A DNA stretch of 64,000 nucleotides from Thermoplasmata archaeon (GTDB taxonomy: Archaea > Thermoplasmatota > Thermoplasmata > Thermoplasmatales > GCA-001856825). Below the pieces are notes generated by a model, which had not been told where the DNA came from, did not search any database, and saw nothing but the letters and a program-made list of their open reading frames with translations. The stretch lies in the NCBI GenBank assembly GCA_021816725.1, contig JAKAXD010000001.1, positions 124,001 through 188,000 on the forward strand. The letters are read 5' to 3'. Every line of letters begins with the position of its first letter. The stretch's first letter is position 1. Below are positions 50,612-60,245 of the stretch, in pieces. The position numbers and the translations under genes were made by a program.

Positions 50612-51915
50612 CAGACATAAACTCCAGTAACCGCATGGCTGTTCTTGAAGCGATAATGGAGAAACCTAACGCAAGGAAGAAGGTACTCGCAAGGATAGAA
50701 GAGGTAGAGGCCCGCCTTCTGGACATAGGGAAGGAGGAGGGCTTGAAATTCGAAATTTTTCTTGGCGGATCATATGCGAAGGGTACCGATATCAAGGGTT
50801 CGGATGCAGACATATTCATGCTCTTTCCTGACGATTTCGATGCAATCAAGGTGCTGAAAGTACTCAAGAAGGAATTCCCCGAAGGTAGGGAGGAATATTC
50901 GGACCATCCGTACCTAATGCTGCCACAGAAATCATTCTCAATAGACATAGTTCCAGGCTATAAGGCAACTTCAGGAAGGGACCTGAAGACCGCGGTCGAC
51001 AGGACACCGTTCCACGTTAAGTTCGTTCAGGAGAACTTCTCAAATGATATGAAGGACGAAGTGAGGATACTGAAGCAGTTCCTCAAGGGAATAGGATCCT
51101 ATGGTGCCGAATCATCTGTCCAGGGTTTTTCAGGATACTTAGCGGAACTGCTGATATACCGCTTCAAGACATTTGATGATGTGATTTCAAATGCGAGGAA
51201 GTGGAAAATACCCTGCATACTGGATAAAGGGAAGAAGGATTTCAACGGCGCAAGCCTTGTTATCATAGACCCGGTGGATTCAGACAGGAACGTTGCTGCC
51301 AACGTTTCAATAGAAAATCTCTCTACGTTCATTCTTGCTTCTGGACTTTTTACTTGGGAGAAATGGAAGGATTTCTTTTTCCCTGAGAAGAAGGAATTTT
51401 CATTTCCAAAGGAAGCGGTTGTTGTATTCATCCCATGCAGGAAGTGCAACGAGGAGGTGCTCATCCCAAATCTAAGGAGGATCAGTTCAGTACTGAGGGG
51501 GGAACTGGAAAGCATTGGCTTCAGGGTGATCTTTTCGTCAGTGTTCGTAGAAAAGGGAGGCTACATAGTAGTTGTACCTGATGCGGTGAAGCTTGGGCAG
51601 GCATCTCTCCACATCGGACCGCCAGTTACAAGCCAAAATATCCGTTCTTTCCTCAAGAAGTGGAAGGATGGGACTCCCTTTGGAATGCCATTCATGGTCG
51701 GGGACAGGGTGTGTGTTCTCCGTGAGAGAGAGGTAGACGATATCTCACATGCAATTGCAGGGATTCTGCCCAAGATAAAGCTTTCCAGCGATTTCGACCA
51801 GAACAGGATGATCGTTATTTCTGGGAAGGATCTAGGAAAAGTTCCTGCATCTGTCAGGAACGGATTCCTTTTCCCGTCTCTAGGAAAATGGGTCGGCAAT
51901 CTAGGGGATGTTTAA
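50608..51915 (+). CDS. cca: CCA-adding tRNA nucleotidyltransferase, archaeal class I
   Basis: 435 residues. The nucleotidyltransferase motif GGSYAKGTDIKGSDADIF near residue 50 holds the two catalytic Asp; a third is in FSIDIVPGYK. Central and C-terminal parts follow the archaeal class I CCA enzyme. It builds or repairs the CCA end, needed here because the tRNA-Lys gene lacks CCA. Coupled with NAC by ATGA, so both are made together. Its 3' end overlaps a small gene on the other strand by 15 bases. Confidence 0.95.
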   Translation: MTDINSSNRMAVLEAIMEKPNARKKVLARIEEVEARLLDIGKEEGLKFEIFLGGSYAKGTDIKGSDADIFMLFPDDFDAIKVLKVLKKEFPEGREEYSDHPYLMLPQKSFSIDIVPGYKATSGRDLKTAVDRTPFHVKFVQENFSNDMKDEVRILKQFLKGIGSYGAESSVQGFSGYLAELLIYRFKTFDDVISNARKWKIPCILDKGKKDFNGASLVIIDPVDSDRNVAANVSIENLSTFILASGLFTWEKWKDFFFPEKKEFSFPKEAVVVFIPCRKCNEEVLIPNLRRISSVLRGELESIGFRVIFSSVFVEKGGYIVVVPDAVKLGQASLHIGPPVTSQNIRSFLKKWKDGTPFGMPFMVGDRVCVLREREVDDISHAIAGILPKIKLSSDFDQNRMIVISGKDLGKVPASVRNGFLFPSLGKWVGNLGDV

Positions 51916-52188
51916 GGATATTATCCAGAATCCAATGAACGTTAGCAAAGTCACGAAGAATGCTATTGCATAATCACTTCTCTTCTTTGTCTCGTGCCTA
52001 GCCTTGCGCATGATATATATCGCGATGAACAGTACTACGATTAACAGCAGAAACCCTATGTACCCCTGAGATGACGGGAACAGTCCCGACAGGAATCCAA
52101 GGAATGCCGAAATGAAGAACGATGCTAGCATCGCCTTCCCCCTCGTGAAATCTGCAACAACGTATTTTCCCCTGTCAAATGTCTCCAT
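51901..52188 (-). CDS. Small membrane protein with three helices
   Basis: 95 residues: AMLASFFISAFLGFLSGLF, GFLLLIVVLFIAIYIM and YAIAFFVTLLTFIGFWIISL are three membrane helices, with a basic cytosolic loop (RKARHETKKRS). No family is recognised. It follows the triosephosphate isomerase gene with no gap, so it should be on the same message, and it overlaps the end of cca on the opposite strand. Confidence 0.7.
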   Translation of the reverse strand: METFDRGKYVVADFTRGKAMLASFFISAFLGFLSGLFPSSQGYIGFLLLIVVLFIAIYIMRKARHETKKRSDYAIAFFVTLLTFIGFWIISLNIP

Positions 52189-52833
52189 TCAAACAACCTC
52201 TTCCATCATTTCTACTATCACCTTGATGGGCTCCGGGGATTTAACAACTCCTGAAGATACAAGTATACCCTCTGCGCCAAGCTTCCTGCTCATTCGCACA
52301 TCAAGCTTATTCTTTATCCCCGCACCTACGATCAGCTTTGATTTCGTCCCCTTGAGCAACTTGACTGCCTCCTCTATAATTCCAGGTTTTGCAGTTGATA
52401 CAGATATATTTCCGCCTATGAGTTCAGGTGGCTCGTAGGCTATGAAATCTGGCTTGAAAGGCATGACTTCCTTGATCTTTTCCAACCCATCAGCGCACAC
52501 CAGAGACTTCAGCCCCAGATTTGAGGCCATGGCAACAGATTCTCCAATCTTGTCCGTGCTTATTCTGCATTCTGAGTGGTTGAGCATGACACCTGAGTAG
52601 TTGTACTTCCTGACGACACCAATTGGAACGTGGCCAGTGAACGGTCCAGCAGCCAACGGCTCTGCCGTCTGTATGTATTTCTGCAATGTCGTATCAATCA
52701 TTGAATCCAGCGGATTCAGGACGACTATCATGGAAGAATTGCCGGAGAATTTCTTCTCTATGGTCCTGATAAGCTCTGCCGCATTCTTCCCTGTTGATTC
52801 ATCGTAAGTCTTGAAATTAATAAAAAATAACAA
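52189..52833 (-). CDS. tpiA: Triosephosphate isomerase (archaeal type)
   Basis: 214 residues, the short archaeal form (bacterial ones are near 250). Interconverts DHAP and glyceraldehyde 3-phosphate. Catalytic Lys in FINFKTY, electrophilic His in MLNHSECR, and catalytic Glu in AYEPPELIGG; phosphate loop IVGAGIKN and VSSG. TTG start with GGTGA 4 bases upstream, where that site also contains the stop of the peroxiredoxin gene, so translation is coupled. Confidence 0.95.
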   Translation of the reverse strand: MLFFINFKTYDESTGKNAAELIRTIEKKFSGNSSMIVVLNPLDSMIDTTLQKYIQTAEPLAAGPFTGHVPIGVVRKYNYSGVMLNHSECRISTDKIGESVAMASNLGLKSLVCADGLEKIKEVMPFKPDFIAYEPPELIGGNISVSTAKPGIIEEAVKLLKGTKSKLIVGAGIKNKLDVRMSRKLGAEGILVSSGVVKSPEPIKVIVEMMEEVV

Positions 52834-52837
52834 CTAT

Positions 52838-53305
52838 TCACCTGAGTTTTGCTACCGCTTCCTGCACTTCCTTGTAGTCAGGCTCCTTTCCCGGGTTTTC
52901 GCTTACCCATCTGTATGCTACCTTTCCTTCCTTGTCGAGAACGAAGACTGCCCTCTTGGAAACGTTCAGTCCCTTCACGTTGAAGGCATTTTCATGCACT
53001 CCTCCGAATGCCCTGCTTACAGATTCCGTGAAGTCGCTTAGAAGCGGGAAATTCAAATTGTTCTCCTTCTTGAACTGTGCAAGTGAAAATGGCTGGTCTA
53101 CGCTTACACCCAGGACTGCAGCATTTATCTTGTTGAAGTTTGCCATTGAGTCCCTGAATGTGCAGAGTTCCTTCGTGCACACAGACGTAAATGCCCCCGG
53201 GAAGAATACAAGGACTGACGGACGTCCTGTCAGGCTTGAAGACTTTACCGGTTTCAGATCAGTATCTACCAATTCAAATTCTGGTGCTTTGTCACCTATG
53301 TTCAT
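52838..53305 (-). CDS. Peroxiredoxin (AhpC/TSA family)
   Basis: 155 residues. Reduces peroxides with the peroxidatic Cys in PGAFTSVCTKELC, the universal PxxxTxxC. A second Cys lies four residues on (ELC), as in several thiol peroxidases of archaea. The length suggests the AhpE or one-Cys-like group rather than a long 2-Cys Prx6. Its TATA box 26 bases upstream shows a leaderless start. First gene of a coupled run with tpiA. Confidence 0.92.
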   Translation of the reverse strand: MNIGDKAPEFELVDTDLKPVKSSSLTGRPSVLVFFPGAFTSVCTKELCTFRDSMANFNKINAAVLGVSVDQPFSLAQFKKENNLNFPLLSDFTESVSRAFGGVHENAFNVKGLNVSKRAVFVLDKEGKVAYRWVSENPGKEPDYKEVQEAVAKLR

Positions 53306-53324
53306 GGTTGGTCTATCAGATTAT

Positions 53325-53335
53325 GATATATAAAA
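53325..53335 (-). promoter_or_regulatory. TATA box of the peroxiredoxin-tpiA operon
   Basis: TTTATATATCA on the minus strand, centred 26 bases before ATG 53305. Confidence 0.6.
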
Positions 53336-53384
53336 AATTTAGTCAGTAGGTCCCACAGTGCATTCCTTTTACTTTCAGGGCATT

Positions 53385-53879
53385 TTATGCCTGCTTCTTC
53401 CTGAGTCTCTTGGTCACCTTCAGCCTCTTGACCCTCTCGTTGTACCTCTTCAAACCTGCATTGTAGAGCTGCTTGTCCTCATCGGTTACCAGCTTGAGTT
53501 TTGGAACCTCTATCGGCTTTCCATTCCCGTCAAGTGCAACCATCGTTACTGTCGCTCTTCCCGCAAAGTTTATGTCTCCAGTCTCGAGATTTTCTGCGAA
53601 CACCTCAACGCCCACCTCCATGGACGACTTCCCGACAAAATTCAGCCTTCCCCTGAGCTCGAGAAGATCACCGATATGGACGGGATAGATGAAGTCTATA
53701 TGCTCTATATTGGCTGTAACAGAATTCTTTCTGCAGTGCTTTATTGCTACAATCCCAGCAATCTCATCTATCATCTTCAGTATCGTTCCACCAAATACGT
53801 TCCCAGCAACGTTAGCATCCGGTGGAAGCATCACCCTAGAAATGATCGCCTCACTTTCCTTCGCAGTTTTTTCTTCCAT
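53385..53879 (-). CDS. Acyl-CoA thioesterase (hotdog fold, YciA/BFIT type)
   Basis: 164 residues. The hotdog signature MLPPDANVAGNVFGGTILKMIDEIAGIVA has the Asn and Asp positions typical of YciA-like acyl-CoA hydrolases, and ENLETGDINFAGRATVTMVAL is the second half. Frees CoA from acyl-CoA, which suits the neighbouring fatty-acid genes. ATG 53879 follows GGGGAATGAT; the track uses the TTG one codon earlier. The C-terminus is basic (RVKRLKVTKRLRKK). Confidence 0.88.
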   Translation of the reverse strand: MEEKTAKESEAIISRVMLPPDANVAGNVFGGTILKMIDEIAGIVAIKHCRKNSVTANIEHIDFIYPVHIGDLLELRGRLNFVGKSSMEVGVEVFAENLETGDINFAGRATVTMVALDGNGKPIEVPKLKLVTDEDKQLYNAGLKRYNERVKRLKVTKRLRKKQA

Positions 53880-54154
53880 CAAATCATTCCCCTTGCCTTC
53901 TTTATGTGCACTAACCGCACAATTGTAATATGAGTATTAAGCATATTTGTGTCTGGACAGCCTTCAAATTCTCGAAGAGCATCCGCATTTACCGTCGATA
54001 TTCCCTGGGAGTCATTTCGGCAACATTAATTATGGAGTAACAAATCATAAACGAATTCAATGCCAAATGATCTGAATCTGGTGGCTAGTGAAAGGGGCAA
54101 GGAAGCTGTTTGCTGGAATGCTGGCAGTTTGATAATGTTGTATATGGTGATCTA

Positions 54155-55336
54155 ATGAAATCTGATGACGAGAGGGTGGCAATAGTTGGGGTTGGGCACT
54201 CAAAATTCGGGAAAAGGCTTGACGTGAGCATGAATGAGCTCGGCTGGGAGGCAATCAAGCCTGCACTTCAGGATGCAGGCATTGTTCAGAAGGATATTGA
54301 TTTCTATTCCGTCGGCAATTTCGGCTACTGGAGCGAGGAAATACTCCCTGCCGTCACCATTGGGGAATACGCAGGTCTAGCGTGCGGCAGCCTGAAGACA
54401 GAGGCAGCATGCGCATCTGGCAGCGCATCCCTGAAGATCGCAATGGATAGCATACTTTCAGGCACTGCCAAGATTGCTATGGCAATGGGAATAGAGAAGA
54501 TGTACAATTCACCAAATGGTACTATTATAGAGCTGATAGGAAGGGCAGGCAATTATTTCTGGGAATTCGAGAACTTTGGGATGACGTTCCCTGGTTATTA
54601 TGCCCTTTACGCAACGAAATATCTAGCCGCTTACAACGCGAGAGAAGAGGACCTGTGCGAGGCAGCAGTGAAGGCGCACCACTACGGCAGCCTGAACCCA
54701 TATGCTCAGTTCCAGAAAGAGACGACTGTTGAAGAATGCATGAAGTCGAAATACGTTTCCCGTCCCCTGAAACTAATGGACTCGTCACCCATCACCGATG
54801 GTGCAGCTGCAGTAATACTCGCCAGGGGGGATATAGCGAAGAAGATGACCGATACTCCTATATATATCGAAAGCCAGGGGACAGCTACAGGCACTGCATA
54901 CATAGGAAGGAGGGACGAATATACTGGCCTTGAGGCTAGCAGGAGGGCTGCGGATATTGCATTCAGAGGTGCAGGGTTGGAAGGGGTAGGAAGCAATTTC
55001 GATCTGTTCGAAGTGCACGACTGTTTCACTATAGCAGAGGTCATGGCGTATGAAGACATCGGTATTGCGAAGAAGGGGGAGGGAATTAAGCTGCTCAAGG
55101 AAAAGCAGACATACAGGGACGGAAAATACCCTGCGAATCTAGATGGTGGCCTCAAGTCAAAAGGGCATCCCATTGGTGCAACAGGCATAAGCCAGGCGGT
55201 TGAGATAACGAAGCAGCTGAGGGGGGATGCGGGGAAAGGCAGGCAGGCTGATATAAAGAGGGGAAGGGCACTACAGCACAATGTCGGGGGAACAGGACAC
55301 TACGCTTATGTAACGATATACTCGAGAGGTGACTGA
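54155..55336 (+). CDS. Thiolase, SCP2/acetyl-CoA acetyltransferase type
   Basis: 393 residues. The nucleophile Cys is in TEAACASGSASL; the C-terminal catalytic site is seen as FEVHDCFTIAE and KGHPIGATG. The HDCF in place of NEAF places it in the SCP2-like thiolase group common in archaea. These condense or cleave acetyl-CoA and, in archaea, often feed mevalonate synthesis together with a DUF35 protein, which is the next gene. Either that or beta-oxidation is possible. ATG 54155 follows GGTGATC; the track start 15 codons upstream has no support. Confidence 0.88.
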   Translation: MKSDDERVAIVGVGHSKFGKRLDVSMNELGWEAIKPALQDAGIVQKDIDFYSVGNFGYWSEEILPAVTIGEYAGLACGSLKTEAACASGSASLKIAMDSILSGTAKIAMAMGIEKMYNSPNGTIIELIGRAGNYFWEFENFGMTFPGYYALYATKYLAAYNAREEDLCEAAVKAHHYGSLNPYAQFQKETTVEECMKSKYVSRPLKLMDSSPITDGAAAVILARGDIAKKMTDTPIYIESQGTATGTAYIGRRDEYTGLEASRRAADIAFRGAGLEGVGSNFDLFEVHDCFTIAEVMAYEDIGIAKKGEGIKLLKEKQTYRDGKYPANLDGGLKSKGHPIGATGISQAVEITKQLRGDAGKGRQADIKRGRALQHNVGGTGHYAYVTIYSRGD

Positions 55337-55768
55337 ATGCCGGACGAACCGATTTTGGAGGACAGGAGAATCCTGGAACTGAGATACAGGATGCCAATAC
55401 TGCAAATAAGGGAATTCTTCACCGGTCTTGAGGAAGGGAAGGTGAGGGGCACGAAGTGCAGGGATTGCGGAAAGATCTATTTCCCACCGCAGTCAGAGTG
55501 CAGTTCCTGCATGACGAAGAACATGGAATGGATTGATTTCGGCGGAGATGCAACACTGGAAACTTTTACCACCGTCGAGGTCGCTCCAACCTCTTTTGCC
55601 GCCGAAGGGAAGTACGTTGTTGCTGTTGGAAAACTTGATGAGGGAATAAACGTCCTTTCGTGGCTCAACTTAAATGGTACCAAGGACATTAAAATAGGGA
55701 TGAAGATGAAGCTGAAGTCCTTAAGGAAGAAAGAGGGCTATTACAGCTACGAGTTTTTCCAGGAATAG
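55337..55768 (+). CDS. DUF35 zinc-ribbon/OB-fold partner of thiolase
   Basis: 143 residues. A zinc ribbon (CRDCGKIYFPPQSECSSC, CxxC-x10-CxxC) is followed by an OB fold (LETFTTVEVAPTSFAAEGKYVVAVGKL). In archaea this family bridges thiolase and HMG-CoA synthase and channels the intermediate. The ATG comes right after the thiolase stop and uses GAGGTGA located over that stop. No HMG-CoA synthase is in the window. Confidence 0.88.
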   Translation: MPDEPILEDRRILELRYRMPILQIREFFTGLEEGKVRGTKCRDCGKIYFPPQSECSSCMTKNMEWIDFGGDATLETFTTVEVAPTSFAAEGKYVVAVGKLDEGINVLSWLNLNGTKDIKIGMKMKLKSLRKKEGYYSYEFFQE

Positions 55769-55814
55769 AATTCGATCTACATTCGTGGAAATTTGCTGAC
55801 TTAAAAGGCGGATG

Positions 55815-57077
55815 TCAGTTGAAGACCTTCTCCTCCTCCAACTTGAAATCGAGGGCATCCTTCTCCACGTCCCTCTTGGTATCGGAGTAGCCTCTGGATG
55901 TGAATTCCCTTACAAATTCGTGCTGTATTATCAGCTTCATGACCTCGCTGCTTCCTGTCCATATGAGTCCAAGCCTTGAATCCCTCAGCAGTCTCTCAAC
56001 AGGGTAGACAGTTGTGTATCCAATGCCTCCAAGCATCTGCATTGAATCGTTGACGATCTTCCACATCGCCTCTGTGGAATGGAGTTTTGCAATCGAGACC
56101 AGCTTTCTCACGTATGGAAGGTCGGCCTTCCCCTGTTCAAGCTGATCCGCAGCCCTGCTTGCAACATAGACCATTGAGGATGCACTCTGGAGTAGTGCGA
56201 TGCTCTCTGCAAGCTTGAAGTTGATGCCCTCATGGTCGATGAGTTTCTTGCCGAACGATTCCCTCCTCAATGCGTAAGAAGTAGCAACCTCAAGCGCTGC
56301 CGTGGCAACACCTATCGACCCTGAAGCCGTGGTGAGCCTCTCAGGTACCATCATCCTGTTGAATATCTCATAGCCCCCGTTCATCTCCCCTATGAGATTC
56401 TCCTCCGGCACCTCAGCATCCTTGAAGACTATCCTGGCCGTCCCTCCACCCTTGTTTCCCATTAAGCCGTACATGGTTTCAACCTTCAGACCCGGAGTGT
56501 CCCTGTCAACTACGAAAGCGCTTATTCCTCTTGTCCTGGATTTTGCATTCTTATCCGTTATTGCATATGTGACAAAGAAGTCTGCTCCCTTCCCTCCAAC
56601 TATGAATCTCTTCTGCCCGTTCAGGACAAACTTTTCACCCTTCTTCTCGGCAGTTGAATGCATCATTCCGAACAAGTCAGATCCACCAGAAGGTTCAGTG
56701 ATGGCTTCGGCTCCGTATTTGTTTCCATTTGTTATTCCTTTCAGATAAATTTCCTTCTGCTGGTCCGTGCCAAACCGCAGTATCGGCTCCCCTACTATTG
56801 TACCAAGAGAATACATGCAGCTCAGGGTGAATCCAAGATACCCCATTTCTTCTACTGCCGCGGCCTCGGCAGTCCAGGTACTTCCCCTTCCGCCGTACTT
56901 CTCTGGATATCTCAACCCAACCGTGTTGTTTTTCGTTATTATATCAATGAACTCCCTCGGGAAAATGACCGTTTCATTCTCTATGTCCCTGATCAGTTCG
57001 TGCGGAACGGATTTCACCACCCTTCTCACGTCATACTTTATTTTCTTTTCACTTTCACTCAAAAGGAAGTCTTCCAT
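55815..57077 (-). CDS. Acyl-CoA dehydrogenase
   Basis: 420 residues. FAD-dependent dehydrogenation of acyl-CoA to enoyl-CoA. Family marks: GAEAITEPSGGSDLFG, RGISAFVVDRDTPGL, RRESFGKKLIDHEGINFKLAE, and QMLGGIGYTTVYPVERLLRD. The position that holds the catalytic Glu in most members (YEGTSE) reads WTGSSE, so the base is probably on another helix, as in isovaleryl-CoA or long-chain dehydrogenases. ATG 57077 follows AAGGTGG by 5 bases; the track's GTG is 6 codons upstream. Confidence 0.9.
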   Translation of the reverse strand: MEDFLLSESEKKIKYDVRRVVKSVPHELIRDIENETVIFPREFIDIITKNNTVGLRYPEKYGGRGSTWTAEAAAVEEMGYLGFTLSCMYSLGTIVGEPILRFGTDQQKEIYLKGITNGNKYGAEAITEPSGGSDLFGMMHSTAEKKGEKFVLNGQKRFIVGGKGADFFVTYAITDKNAKSRTRGISAFVVDRDTPGLKVETMYGLMGNKGGGTARIVFKDAEVPEENLIGEMNGGYEIFNRMMVPERLTTASGSIGVATAALEVATSYALRRESFGKKLIDHEGINFKLAESIALLQSASSMVYVASRAADQLEQGKADLPYVRKLVSIAKLHSTEAMWKIVNDSMQMLGGIGYTTVYPVERLLRDSRLGLIWTGSSEVMKLIIQHEFVREFTSRGYSDTKRDVEKDALDFKLEEEKVFN

Positions 57078-57301
57078 CAATTCCACCTTCCACAAACGTT
57101 AATGCACACAATATTGCTAATCAATACTTGGATAAAAAACGTGGCCATCTTTGCAAGGTCGATCTCAAAGGCAATCAATTGCAACTGCGGAATAAAGTGA
57201 ATGTTGATTGAGGAAGGCGAAGAATATGGAGTTGAAGTTTAGTGCGAGTTTATGTTAGGCAGGCCTAAGAATATTTAGGATTTTATGTGCCTGATATCGA
57301 T

Positions 57302-58990
57302 ATGTTTAATTACGGGACTACTTTTAATATTGTGCAGCAGTCATCAGATAATGGCAGGATATGGTTGAAAGTTTATGATAAGGGCGTACCGGCGGATGTT
57401 GAATGCAACGAGGGCAAGCCGTACGACTTCCTGAAGAATACAGCGTCAAAGATACCGAGGAAGCTTGCGATCGTCTTCTTCAATTACAAGATTGATTATG
57501 GCAGGCTGATGGAGAAGGTTGACTCATTTGCCTCATACCTGAAATCACTGGGTGTGGCGAAGGGGGACAGGGTTGCTCTTGACCTTCCAAACTGCCCGCA
57601 GTACATCATAGCGTACTATGCAATCAACAAGATAGGCGCTGTCATAACGCAGATTTCACCGACTTACTTCAAGGTCGAAATAAATAGAATTATAGAAGAT
57701 TCTGGTGCCAAGGTCCTGATAATATACGACGACCTTCTTCCAAGGATAGAGGAAACAGTCAGGGCATTCCCGAACATGACAGTTGTCGCTACGAGAATAG
57801 AGGACTACCTTGCCTTCCCGCTCAATTTCCTTTACGGACTGCAGAGGAGGGCAGGCAAGAAATTTGTGAAGATTCCTGACAAATACAGGAAGTTCAAGGA
57901 GTTCGAATCATTCAAATCAGATCAGGAAGAAAACAACGACAACCAATCACTTGCAGTCCTGCAGTATACCGGCGGGACAACTGGGGTACCAAAGGGGGCA
58001 ATGCTCACAAACAGGAATCTTGTGTGCAACACGATCCAGTCAATTTCAACCATGCCTAATCCGAAATTTGGGGAAGACACGATGCTGAGCGTGATACCAT
58101 TCTTCCACGTGTTTGGGATGACAGTTGCCATGAATTTCCCAGTGAAGATTGGTGCCACCATGGTGCTACAACCCAAGCCTGACGTTGAAGGCATCTTCAA
58201 ACTTATCAAAAAATACCGCCCGTCCTTCTTCCCGGGGGTACCTACACTTTATTCAGGCCTTCTTTCAAACGAAAAGATAAAGGACGTTGACATGAAATCT
58301 GTGCAATACTGCCTCTCAGGTTCAGCTTCCCTTCCAGTAGAGATAATAGATCAGTGGGACAGGATAACTGGAGGGCATCTTGTTGAAGGCTACGGACTGA
58401 CGGAAGCTTCGCCCGTCACTCATGTCAATCCTCTTTTTGGAAGGATAAAGCCCGGCTCCATAGGAATACCAATCCCTTCCACTTATGCGAAGGTCGTCGA
58501 TCTTGAGACAGGGACGAAAGAAGTGCCAATAAATGCTGAGGGGGAATTGATAATAAAGGGGCCACAGGTGATGCAGGGCTATTACAAGAATCCTGAGGAG
58601 ACCGCGGGCGTATTGAAGAATGGATGGCTCTACACCGGTGACATAGCCAAGATGGATGAGGAAGGATACTTCTACGTAGTTGACAGGAAGAAGGACGTTA
58701 TCATCGTAGGTGGGTTCAACGTTTACCCCAGAGAAATAGAGGAGATACTCTACCAGAACCCGAAGGTGAAAGAGGCAGCTGCCGTTGGCGTCAAGGAAGC
58801 GGAACATGGGGAAGTGGTAAAGGCATTTGTCGTGCTCAAGGAAGGGCAGACCGCTACGGAAGAGGAGATTAAGCAATTCTTCCAGGGAAAGATTGCGAAG
58901 TTCAAGATTCCGAGATATGTCGAATTCAGGCAGGAACTGCCGAAGACGCTTGTGGGGAAGATACTGAGAAGGGAACTGAGGGAGAAATAG
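57302..58990 (+). CDS. fadD: Long-chain acyl-CoA synthetase (FadD type)
   Basis: 562 residues. Activates fatty acids with ATP and CoA. Visible motifs: phosphate loop QYTGGTTGVPKGAMLTNRN, YGLTEASPVTH, GWLYTGDIAKMDEEGYFYVVDRKKD, and the C-terminal lysine in KTLVGKILRRELREK. The TATA-like AATATTTAGG lies about 29 bases before ATG 57302 (MFNYGTTF), so this is preferred to the GTG at 57287. It is divergent from the acyl-CoA dehydrogenase and supplies its substrates. Confidence 0.92.
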   Translation: MFNYGTTFNIVQQSSDNGRIWLKVYDKGVPADVECNEGKPYDFLKNTASKIPRKLAIVFFNYKIDYGRLMEKVDSFASYLKSLGVAKGDRVALDLPNCPQYIIAYYAINKIGAVITQISPTYFKVEINRIIEDSGAKVLIIYDDLLPRIEETVRAFPNMTVVATRIEDYLAFPLNFLYGLQRRAGKKFVKIPDKYRKFKEFESFKSDQEENNDNQSLAVLQYTGGTTGVPKGAMLTNRNLVCNTIQSISTMPNPKFGEDTMLSVIPFFHVFGMTVAMNFPVKIGATMVLQPKPDVEGIFKLIKKYRPSFFPGVPTLYSGLLSNEKIKDVDMKSVQYCLSGSASLPVEIIDQWDRITGGHLVEGYGLTEASPVTHVNPLFGRIKPGSIGIPIPSTYAKVVDLETGTKEVPINAEGELIIKGPQVMQGYYKNPEETAGVLKNGWLYTGDIAKMDEEGYFYVVDRKKDVIIVGGFNVYPREIEEILYQNPKVKEAAAVGVKEAEHGEVVKAFVVLKEGQTATEEEIKQFFQGKIAKFKIPRYVEFRQELPKTLVGKILRRELREK

Positions 58991-59202
58991 GGCAGCGCTT
59001 AAAACTGTTTAAGCCAGAGAAGAAAACGGTTGGAATAGGGCTTATGGTACAGGGTAAATTTTGGAATAAGTTGAGTTACATCGGTGCAAGTGGATGTTGA
59101 AATTCGACCTTGTAGTTCAGGCACTGGCTCTATGAACCCTATTAGAAATAAAGGAGAAAAAATAAGGGCAGGGCTCCATCCTTCCGCCCCCATTTCAATG
59201 GA

Positions 59203-60240
59203 TCAGACGAATCCAGCCCTTGAATCAAACACAAGTCCTGCGAGTTTCTCCATGTCCTTCTCCTCGTTATGGAAGAGGACAGAAAGGGCCATTGCATCGC
59301 GATAGAATTTTTCAATCCCGAAGTCCTCCAGATAGCCGTATCCGCCGTGTATCTGAAGTGACGTCCTGCTGATGTCTTTTGCAAGGACTAGTGCCTTGTG
59401 CTTTAGGAACAGCGCCTCCTTATCGCTGGGTGTGCCCCCTAGCAAGTCATGGAAATACCTCTTCAGTATGTCCATCTCTGCAACCAGGGATGCAATATCA
59501 AATGCCAGTGGCTGGAAGTCCTTTAGGTAATGGCCGAATGCAGTCCTGACCTTGGCATAGTCGAGAGCCTTCTGCGAAACTCCCTCGCTCATTCCCAGTG
59601 CAATTGCTGCGACTGGTATGGACAGTTCCTCATACATCCTCTCGAGTACCTTTCTCCCTTCCTTGCTTAGAATCAAGAAGTCAGCCGAATCCACCGTGAT
59701 GCTCGAGAAGCCGATGCTCCTGAAACCAAGTTTCTTGTGTTTCTTACCCGTCGTAAAGCCGGATTTAATTAGGGCAAGTTCCCCGGAATCAAGGAGAGTG
59801 ATGACGAAATTTGAGTCACTGCCAAAGACAAACTCCTTTCCTCCCTTGACCTTCCCCCCCTCCATCCTGAGGCTACCGTTCTGATCCTTTCCTACAAGCA
59901 GGTCAGAAAAAGTGACAGTTCCCGATTTCGAGCCGTTGGATATGGAATCTATTATCTCCTTCTCTTTCACCGCTGCTGAAAATGAATTCATCATGAGCGT
60001 CTTAACCGCTACTGCGGGAGCTGATTTGGCAAGATTTTCAAGAACTACAGAGAGCGCCTTGACGTCCGTGCCCTTCCCATCTTCTCCCTGACCTGCCATG
60101 GAGAAGAAGCCCTGGTCTGCGAGAATCTTAACGAACTCCTTGCCCATAGCTTCATTCTCAAGTTTAAGAGAATTGTTATCCACGTACTTGGAGTTGAAAT
60201 CCTTTACAGTGCTCTCTAAAATCTCATATTCCTCTTCCAT
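59203..60240 (-). CDS. Acyl-CoA dehydrogenase-like protein without the catalytic EGT motif
   Basis: 345 residues. Clear family marks: KVRTAFGHYLKDFQPLAFDIASLVAEMD, HGGYGYLEDFGIEKFYRDAM. The N-terminal half is poorly conserved, and the end reads DAMALSVLFHNEEKD instead of the usual (Y/W)EGTxE, so the catalytic base is missing. It is coupled to the 60246 gene (overlapping start), which has the full motif. The two may form a heteromer, as known for alpha2beta2 acyl-CoA dehydrogenases of mycobacteria. ATG 60240 is preferred; GTG 60249 overlaps the previous stop. Confidence 0.8.
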   Translation of the reverse strand: MEEEYEILESTVKDFNSKYVDNNSLKLENEAMGKEFVKILADQGFFSMAGQGEDGKGTDVKALSVVLENLAKSAPAVAVKTLMMNSFSAAVKEKEIIDSISNGSKSGTVTFSDLLVGKDQNGSLRMEGGKVKGGKEFVFGSDSNFVITLLDSGELALIKSGFTTGKKHKKLGFRSIGFSSITVDSADFLILSKEGRKVLERMYEELSIPVAAIALGMSEGVSQKALDYAKVRTAFGHYLKDFQPLAFDIASLVAEMDILKRYFHDLLGGTPSDKEALFLKHKALVLAKDISRTSLQIHGGYGYLEDFGIEKFYRDAMALSVLFHNEEKDMEKLAGLVFDSRAGFV

Positions 60241-60245
60241 CTCTT

